Source: Thiomicrorhabdus sp. Milos-T2 | GTDB lineage: Bacteria > Pseudomonadota > Gammaproteobacteria > Thiomicrospirales > Thiomicrospiraceae | Reading direction: 5' to 3' | Assembly (NCBI RefSeq): GCF_000702325.1 | Contig: NZ_KL370891.1 | Span: 1,138,917 to 1,202,916 of the forward strand | Length of the DNA: 64,000 nt | Shown: positions 58,513 through 64,000 of the stretch, piece after piece | How the letters are laid out: every line of letters begins with the position of its first letter | Position numbering within the stretch: position 1 is the first letter of the stretch | Program-made: the position numbers and the translations under genes | Notes under the pieces: model-generated | Database searches by the model: none | The model's input: only the letters and a program-made list of their open reading frames with translations | What the model was told of the DNA's origin: nothing

Positions 58513-60423
58513 GTGTTAACTCTTCAAAACCTTTCTATTAGAGCGGGTGTTAAACCGCTTTTAGACTCTGCTTCTCTTACGGTTCATCCTGGACAAAAAA
58601 TTGGCTTAATTGGTCAAAATGGCGTTGGAAAAACGACATTGTTTAAAACTATTTTAAATGAGGTTCCAATCGAATCTGGCAGCGTAGGTATTCCACATAA
58701 TTGGTTGATAGGTTGTGTAGAACAAGAGGTTGCTGCTAAAGAGCTTAACTCCTTAGAGTATGTTACATATGGTGACTCTTTATATGCTGAAAGTACCGAT
58801 AACGTTAAGCAAGCTGAATCTTTAGGTGACAATGAAGCCTTGGTTTCAGCTTACGATGCTTTAGATAAAATATCGGGTTATCTAGTTCCTAATAAAGCCA
58901 AGCAACTGCTTTATGGTTTAGGTTTTACGGATAGTGATTTTGATAAAAATCTATCGGCTTTTTCAGGAGGTTGGCAAGTTAGACTCAAGCTTGCAAGAGC
59001 TTTGATGCAGCGTGCAGATTTACTTCTACTCGATGAGCCTACAAACCATTTAGATATTGAGGCCGTTGCGTGGTTGGAGCAATGGTTAAAATCTTATGAA
59101 GGTGCGGTTCTTATCATCTCTCATGATCGTGATTTTTTAGATCAAGTAGTGCAAGGTATTGCTCACATACATAACCAAAAGATTACCTTCTATTCAGGGA
59201 ATTTTGCTGCATTTGAACGCCAGCGTAATGAACAGTTAATGCAGCAACAAGCTTTGCATGATAAGCAAAAGCAGCAAATGCAGCACTTAAAAAGTTTTAT
59301 TGAACGTTTTAAGGCAAAAGCAAGTAAAGCCAAGCAAGCCCAAAGCCGTGTAAAAGCCTTAGAGCGAATGGAAGAAGTGGCTGCGGTTCAGGCAATGAAC
59401 CCATTTACTTTTAAGTTTCTTTCACCAGATCATCAACCTGATCCCATGATGAATATTAATGATTTATCATTTTCTTATGGCGACAAGGCAATTTTGAAAT
59501 CAGTAGATCTTGTTTTGCGTGCAGGTGATCGCATTGGTTTGGTTGGGGTAAATGGTTCAGGAAAAACTACTCTTTTAAAGCAATTGGTGGGAGAATTAAA
59601 ACCACAATCAGGCAAGGTGATTGTAAGTAAAGGCGTTAAAATCGGTTACTTTGCTCAACATCAGATTGATTCTTTGCATTTTGATCAAAGTCCACTTCAA
59701 CATTTGTTAACTCAAGAAAATTCTCCATCTGATCAAGAATCACGCGATTTTTTGGGACAGTTTGGTTTTTCCAATACCCAGTGTTTAGAGTCTATAAAAA
59801 CCTTTTCTGGAGGTGAGAAAGCTCGATTAGCTTTAGCCCTTATTGTCTACCAAAAACCAAATTTAATTATTTTAGATGAACCGACTAACCATTTAGATAT
59901 GGAAACTCGCGATGCTTTAGATATGGCTATTCAAGAGTTTGCTGGCGCAGTTATTTTGGTAACCCATGATAAACATTTACTAGCTAGTATTTCTGACCAG
60001 TTTTGGTGGGTTCATAAAGGTAAAGTCAGTCTTTATCATGGCGATTTAGACGGGTATTTACAAGAACAATTAAAAGCGATTAAGCAAGCACAGTCAGAAA
60101 ATAAAACAACCAGGCCTGGTCAATCTAAAAAAGAGTTGCGCCAACAAAATGCTCAACAAAGAAAAATATTAGAAAATCAAATAAAGCCCTACCAAAAAGA
60201 GATTAAGCAGCTTGATAAAAAAATGGAAACCTTGCAAAAGGATTTATCAAATTACCATACGATGATGGAAGATGAATCGTTGTACGATACGGCAAGTAAA
60301 GAAAAGTTATCTGAATGCTTAAAGTTGCAGGCAATATGTAGTCAACAATTAGAAGCGGCTGAAATGCGTTGGCTAGAATTAGAAGAGTTAATTGAAGAGG
60401 TTAAAAAAGAGTTAGAGGAGTGA
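58513..60423 (+). CDS. ABC-F family ATPase (YheS-like)
   Basis: This 636-residue soluble protein has two ABC domains joined by a charged linker (about 235-310), with no membrane segments. Walker A motifs are GQNGVGKTT and GVNGSGKTT; signatures are FSGGWQVRLKLA and FSGGEKARLALA; both Walker B ends are LLLDEPTNHLD/IILDEPTNHLD. The C-terminal ~90 residues form a coiled coil. ABC-F proteins bind the ribosomal E site; the subfamily YheS is suggested by length and order. The start is a GTG 25 bases after lolD. An exact palindrome at 60109 encodes T-R-P-G in the tail linker. Confidence 0.88.
   Translation: MLTLQNLSIRAGVKPLLDSASLTVHPGQKIGLIGQNGVGKTTLFKTILNEVPIESGSVGIPHNWLIGCVEQEVAAKELNSLEYVTYGDSLYAESTDNVKQAESLGDNEALVSAYDALDKISGYLVPNKAKQLLYGLGFTDSDFDKNLSAFSGGWQVRLKLARALMQRADLLLLDEPTNHLDIEAVAWLEQWLKSYEGAVLIISHDRDFLDQVVQGIAHIHNQKITFYSGNFAAFERQRNEQLMQQQALHDKQKQQMQHLKSFIERFKAKASKAKQAQSRVKALERMEEVAAVQAMNPFTFKFLSPDHQPDPMMNINDLSFSYGDKAILKSVDLVLRAGDRIGLVGVNGSGKTTLLKQLVGELKPQSGKVIVSKGVKIGYFAQHQIDSLHFDQSPLQHLLTQENSPSDQESRDFLGQFGFSNTQCLESIKTFSGGEKARLALALIVYQKPNLIILDEPTNHLDMETRDALDMAIQEFAGAVILVTHDKHLLASISDQFWWVHKGKVSLYHGDLDGYLQEQLKAIKQAQSENKTTRPGQSKKELRQQNAQQRKILENQIKPYQKEIKQLDKKMETLQKDLSNYHTMMEDESLYDTASKEKLSECLKLQAICSQQLEAAEMRWLELEELIEEVKKELEE
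60109..60120. repeat. ACCAGGCCTGGT palindrome, exact
   Basis: Exact copy in the ABC-F gene, in the linker before the C-terminal coiled coil. Confidence 0.95.
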
Positions 60424-60467
60424 TGAATTGCATTTAGGGTTTAACCTAAGATGCAATTCAATTGTTT

Positions 60468-60671
60468 TTAACGGAAAGATGGTCCGTGTTTAAAACCTAG
60501 TTTACGTAAGATTAATACCATTGGGCAAAAACCCGTAATAGAAGAAAAAACAAGGTTAGCACCCACAAAACCGGTTAGGTACAACCATACAGGCGTGTGA
60601 TAAACACTAAGTATGGTACTCAAAAGAACCATGGTTCCTGCTACAAGTAATACAATTCTCTCAATTGTCAT
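60468..60671 (-). CDS. DUF2892-like small membrane protein
   Basis: This 67-residue protein has two hydrophobic helices (about 4-25 and 30-57) separated by a short polar turn, ending FGFKHGPSFR-like in a basic tail. MTIERIVLLVAGTMVLLSTIL and SSITGFCPMVLILRKLGF match the DUF2892 pattern, also found as the membrane part of YgaP-type rhodaneses. A cysteine (FCPM) is conserved in that family. No partner domain is fused here. Function unknown. It is convergent with the ABC-F gene. Confidence 0.75.
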   Translation of the reverse strand: MTIERIVLLVAGTMVLLSTILSVYHTPVWLYLTGFVGANLVFSSITGFCPMVLILRKLGFKHGPSFR

Positions 60672-60988
60672 TTTAGATTCCTTAAATTTAAGTTTAATTT
60701 CTGTTATTTGTTTTAGTCGTTATCTAAGTCATTCAATAACTAAGACTTAAGTATCAATAATTCTTGGCTGCGAATTCTATCAGTTTTTAATATATACTCA
60801 AGAAAACCCATTAAAATTACACTTTTCTTATTGTTTTTACTCCATTTTATGAGTTTTACTTTAAATATGTACGCGAAATCCGTATAATTCTGTCTCTAAA
60901 TTTTAACGATTAAGATTTGTCCTTTAAAAGAAATTTTAAGACGTTTTTTAATTAATCTATTAAAACTATCGAACTTTGAGATTTAAAA
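60672..60988. promoter_or_regulatory. Divergent region with candidate tig promoter
   Basis: This AT-rich region has no ORF. A TATAAT at 60883-60888 with TTTAAA 17 bases upstream (60860-60865) could drive tig, giving a leader of about 95 bases. The -35 is weak. The rest shows no dyad of note. Confidence 0.5.
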
Positions 60989-62302
60989 ATGCAAGTAACT
61001 GTAGAAAAGCCAGAACAAGGTCTTGAGCACAAAATGACGGTAACGTTCCCATCTGATAATTTAAGTGCAGATGTTGAAAAACGTTTAAATGAAATTCGTC
61101 GCACGGTAAAAATGGATGGTTTCCGTCCAGGTAAAGTACCACTAAGCGTAGTTAAAAAACGTCATGGTGCACAGGTTCACCAAGAAGTAATGGGTGAAGC
61201 ACTACAAAAAGCATTTTACGATGCAACTGAACAAGAAAATATTCAAGTAGCTGGTTACCCAATGTTTGATAGTCTTGATGACAAAGATGGTCAAGTCACT
61301 TTTACCGCTCGTTTTGAAGTTTATCCTGAAATTACACTTCCTGAATTTTCAGGCGTAAAAGTGGAAACAATCAAATCTGAAGTAACGGATAAAGATGTTG
61401 ACGGTATGATTACTCGTCTTCGTGAACAGCGTATGGCTTGGAAACCTTCTAAGAGTGGCGCCAAAAAAGCTAAAATGGGTGAGCAAGTTATCATCGATTT
61501 CACTGGAAAAATCGATGGAGAAGCCTTTGAAGGTGGATCAGCTGAAGATGTTCCATTAGAGCTTGGTTCTGGACGTATGATTCCTGGTTTTGAAGATGGA
61601 ATCGTTGGTATGAAAAAAGGTGAAGAAAAGGCTATAGAAGTGGCTTTCCCTGAAGATTATCACGCAGATTCTTTAAAAGGTAAAACAGCTGTATTTGATA
61701 TTACTGTTCACTCTATCTCAACGAAAGTTCTTCCTGAAATTGACGAAGAATTTGTGAAGTCATTTGGTATTGAAGATGGTTCTGAAGACTCTTTAGTTAA
61801 AGAAATTAAAGATAGCATGGAAAAAGAACTTGCTAGAGCTGTAGAAAGTAAAAATCGCGCCGCGGCTTTAAAATCACTTCAAGAAGTTGTTGATGTAGAA
61901 TTACCTAAGTCTTTGATTGAACAAGAAGTTAAAAACTTGATGGACCGTGCCGTACAAAGCATGCAGGAACAAGGCGTTAAACCTGAAGATGTTAAAATCG
62001 AAGCCGTTCAATTCGAAGATGAAGCGAAAGAGCGTGTTAAGTTAGGTTTGATCTTAGGCGATATTATCAAAGCTAATAATATTGAAGCATCAAATGAAGA
62101 AGTTGAAGCATATATTGCTGAACAAGCTTCTTCTTATGAAGATCCTTCTGAAGTGATTGGTTGGTATGCACAGAACCCTGGCGCACGATCTGAGATTCGA
62201 GGTGTTTTAGTTGAAGGTAAGGTTGCTGCTAAAATTATTGAAGAAGCAAAAGTAAAAGAAGTGACTAAAGCTTTTGAAGAAGTTATCAATACGCCTGCGT
62301 AA
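60989..62302 (+). CDS. tig: Trigger factor
   Basis: This 437-residue ribosome-bound chaperone and prolyl isomerase meets nascent chains at the exit tunnel. The ribosome-binding signature G-F-R-P-G-K is near residue 45. The FKBP-type domain (about 150-245) includes IDFTGKIDGEAFEGG and GFEDGIVGMKKGEEK. The helical C-terminal arms follow. It precedes clpP-clpX, the conserved order, though a terminator and a repeat element separate it from clpP. Confidence 0.97.
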   Translation: MQVTVEKPEQGLEHKMTVTFPSDNLSADVEKRLNEIRRTVKMDGFRPGKVPLSVVKKRHGAQVHQEVMGEALQKAFYDATEQENIQVAGYPMFDSLDDKDGQVTFTARFEVYPEITLPEFSGVKVETIKSEVTDKDVDGMITRLREQRMAWKPSKSGAKKAKMGEQVIIDFTGKIDGEAFEGGSAEDVPLELGSGRMIPGFEDGIVGMKKGEEKAIEVAFPEDYHADSLKGKTAVFDITVHSISTKVLPEIDEEFVKSFGIEDGSEDSLVKEIKDSMEKELARAVESKNRAAALKSLQEVVDVELPKSLIEQEVKNLMDRAVQSMQEQGVKPEDVKIEAVQFEDEAKERVKLGLILGDIIKANNIEASNEEVEAYIAEQASSYEDPSEVIGWYAQNPGARSEIRGVLVEGKVAAKIIEEAKVKEVTKAFEEVINTPA

Positions 62303-62342
62303 TTCAATTTATAACTCAATTTATAACGCTGTATAGACTTCA

Positions 62343-62398
62343 AAACTTAACCCTGAGCATATATTTCTTATTTGTGCTTGGGGTTAAGTTTTTTTTTG
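62343..62398 (+). terminator. tig terminator
   Basis: AACTTAACCC and GGGTTAAGTT form a perfect ten-pair stem around a 27-base loop with inner pairing, followed by a T run. Confidence 0.85.
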
Positions 62399-62444
62399 CC
62401 TCAGAAAAGGCTAAGATACTCCTAAATACAAATTTAATATAAAT

Positions 62445-62603
62445 GAGACCTTTGCACGAGAGTATGCGCGAGTAAAAATGGTTAAAATTCACCTGATTTT
62501 TGTTTAAAAACTTGCGAATAGCTAGCTATTCGCTGTGTTTCCCGCCGCAATCAGGCAAATTTTACCTCATTTTTCTTTCGCACCTATCTCATGCAAAGGT
62601 CTC
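62445..62603. repeat. 159-bp imperfect-palindromic MITE/REP-like element, copy 4
   Basis: Same size, orientation and ends as copies 1 and 2 (one substitution in the right end, CTCATGCAAAGGTCTC). It lies between the tig terminator and clpP, 31 bases before the clpP start, so it would be part of any read-through mRNA or sit on the clpP promoter. Confidence 0.93.
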
Positions 62604-62633
62604 AAATAAAACCTACAGGACATAAAGCAGTAT

Positions 62634-63233
62634 ATGGATAACATGATTCAAAATGCACTCGTACCAATGGTAATTGAACAGACTAGCCGTGGCGAGCGTT
62701 CGTACGATATTTATTCTAGACTTTTAAAAGAACGCGTTATCTTTTTAGTTGGACAGGTAGAAGACCATATGGCCAATTTGATTGTGGCTCAAATGTTGTT
62801 TCTAGAATCAGAGAATCCTGATAAAGATATTCATTTATATATTAACTCTCCAGGCGGTAGCGTGACAGCGGGTATGGCTATATACGATACCATGCGTTTT
62901 ATTAAACCTGATGTAAGTACTATGTGTATTGGCCAAGCGGCAAGTATGGGGTCTTTCTTATTGTCGGCAGGTGCGAAGGGTAAACGATTTGCATTGCCTA
63001 ATTCTCGTGTAATGATTCATCAACCTTTAGGTGGTTTTCAAGGGCAGGCAAGTGATATTCAAATTCATGCTCAAGAAATCTTACAAATTAAAGAAAAGTT
63101 AAATAGAGCGTTAGCTGATCATACCGGTCAGGATATTAAAACGATTGAGCAAGATACAGATAGAGATAATTTCATGAGTTCTGAACAAGCTTGTGACTAT
63201 GGTTTAATCGACAAAGTATTAACAAATCGTTAA
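62634..63233 (+). CDS. clpP: ATP-dependent Clp protease proteolytic subunit
   Basis: This 199-residue serine protease forms the tetradecameric barrel fed by ClpX or ClpA. The catalytic triad is S104 ([10 protein letters not shown]), H129 ([10 protein letters not shown]) and D178 (TDRDNFM). ATG 62634 or 62643 may be used; an AGGA lies 13 bases upstream of the first and somewhat farther from the second. It is 11 bases upstream of clpX and co-transcribed. Confidence 0.97.
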   Translation: MDNMIQNALVPMVIEQTSRGERSYDIYSRLLKERVIFLVGQVEDHMANLIVAQMLFLESENPDKDIHLYINSPGGSVTAGMAIYDTMRFIKPDVSTMCIGQAASMGSFLLSAGAKGKRFALPNSRVMIHQPLGGFQGQASDIQIHAQEILQIKEKLNRALADHTGQDIKTIEQDTDRDNFMSSEQACDYGLIDKVLTNR

Positions 63234-63244
63234 GGCAGTAAAGT

Positions 63245-64000
63245 ATGAGTGAAGATAAGACATTGTATTGTTCTTTTTGCGGAAAAGGGCAAGATGAAGT
63301 TAGAAAGTTAATCGCAGGTCCGTCGGTTTATATCTGTGACGAGTGCGTTGAGTTATGTAATGACATTTTGCGTGATGAATTTGGTGAAGAAGATATTAGC
63401 CAATTTGAACTAGAAAATTTACCTACACCGCATGAAATCAGTCACATTCTTGATGATTATGTTATTGGCCAATTTAATGCTAAAAAGGTACTTTCTGTAG
63501 CGGTTTACAATCATTATAAGCGTCTACAACAAGCACACGTTAAAGATGATGTAGAATTAACTAAAAGTAACATTCTTTTAATTGGTCCAACAGGTTCTGG
63601 TAAAACACTTTTAGCACAAACCTTAGCGCGTTTGTTAGATGTTCCTTTTGCGATTGCAGATGCAACCACGTTAACAGAAGCAGGTTATGTTGGTGAAGAT
63701 GTTGAAAGTATCGTATTAAAATTACTACAACGTTGTGATAATGATCCTGAAAAAGCAGAGCGCGGAATCATCTATATTGATGAAATTGATAAAATCACCC
63801 GTAAATCTGAAAACCCATCAATTACCCGAGATGTATCTGGTGAAGGTGTTCAGCAAGCTTTACTTAAATTGGTTGAAGGTACAATGGCTTCAGTTCCTCC
63901 ACAAGGCGGACGCAAGCACCCAAACCAAGATATGATTCAAGTGGACACCTCTAAAATATTGTTTATTGTTGGTGGCGCTTTTGAAGGTTTAGACAAGATT
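63245..64000 (+). CDS. clpX: ATP-dependent protease ATPase ClpX, 3' truncated by window
   Basis: The frame is open from the ATG at 63245 to the last base (252 codons). The N-terminal zinc-binding domain has the four cysteines C-x2-C (YCSFCGK) and C-x2-C (ICDECVELC). The AAA+ core starts near residue 65, with Walker A GPTGSGKT, the [11 protein letters not shown] segment and Walker [11 protein letters not shown]. The C-terminal part lies outside. ClpX unfolds substrates and feeds ClpP, encoded 11 bases upstream. Confidence 0.97.
   Translation, partial: MSEDKTLYCSFCGKGQDEVRKLIAGPSVYICDECVELCNDILRDEFGEEDISQFELENLPTPHEISHILDDYVIGQFNAKKVLSVAVYNHYKRLQQAHVKDDVELTKSNILLIGPTGSGKTLLAQTLARLLDVPFAIADATTLTEAGYVGEDVESIVLKLLQRCDNDPEKAERGIIYIDEIDKITRKSENPSITRDVSGEGVQQALLKLVEGTMASVPPQGGRKHPNQDMIQVDTSKILFIVGGAFEGLDKI

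Noticed and set aside
63735-63935. 66-residue ORF at the window end
   Set aside because: It is an out-of-frame shadow within the truncated clpX coding region.

Overview
The window is a low-GC (by eye about 40%) gammaproteobacterial chromosome segment. Gene content points to a sulfur-oxidising relative of Thiomicrospira/Thiomicrorhabdus/Hydrogenovibrio: a sulfide:quinone oxidoreductase, an AcnB-type aconitase, gammaproteobacterial neighbourhoods (rimP-nusA-infB-rbfA-truB, csiV-mfd, tig-clpP-clpX) and a roxA (ycfD) homologue. The taxon is an inference from gene content, not from a marker-gene comparison.

Layout. 1-4.1 kb: 3' part of a cation/acetate symporter, then a cyclic-nucleotide-binding/CBS/DUF294 protein overlapping a DnaQ-like exonuclease. 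4.1-14.6 kb: translation and RNA-turnover block (rimP leader with attenuator, rimP, nusA, infB, rbfA, truB, a rhodanese-like/methyltransferase fusion, a CNB protein, rpsO, pnp). 14.7-19.6 kb: M16C protease, tautomerase-family protein, roxA. 19.7-25.0 kb: a four-gene YbhGFSR-like drug/lipid exporter. 25.2-36 kb: purB, a membrane-anchored cold-shock-domain protein, a LysR regulator divergent from an exported tandem OsmC-like protein, acnB, a three-module peptidoglycan-binding lipoprotein and an S49 peptidase. 36.1-41.6 kb: uvrC, pgsA, three tRNAs (Gly, Cys, Leu), an ANTAR regulator, a DUF3087-like membrane protein and a Sel1-repeat protein. 41.7-47.0 kb: TPP riboswitch-controlled thiC-thiO-thiS-thiG, then a solitary minC. 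47.0-48.4 kb: an intact IS4-family element. 48.4-64 kb: csiV, mfd, a loop-less RND-like protein, sqr, a TRIC-family channel, lolF-lolD, an ABC-F ATPase, a DUF2892 protein, tig, clpP and the 5' part of clpX.

The most striking signal is at DNA level. A 12-bp perfect palindrome, ACCAGGCCTGGT, occurs exactly 11 times plus once split by the IS, with at least eight more copies one mismatch away. Chance expectation in 64 kb is about 0.004. Copies lie in several reading frames inside genes without visible disruption, and at gene ends where they form hairpins or terminators. This resembles a highly iterated palindrome, uptake sequence or nucleoid-binding site rather than a mobile element. The IS4 element sits exactly in one copy, with CCAGGCCTGG as its 10-bp target duplication.

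A second family, a 159-bp imperfect-palindromic MITE/REP-like element with ends GAGACCTTTGCACGAG, occurs four times between genes. One copy is enlarged to 260 bp by insertions in both arms that pair with each other. A third, single-copy 128-bp imperfect palindrome abuts the purB stop codon.
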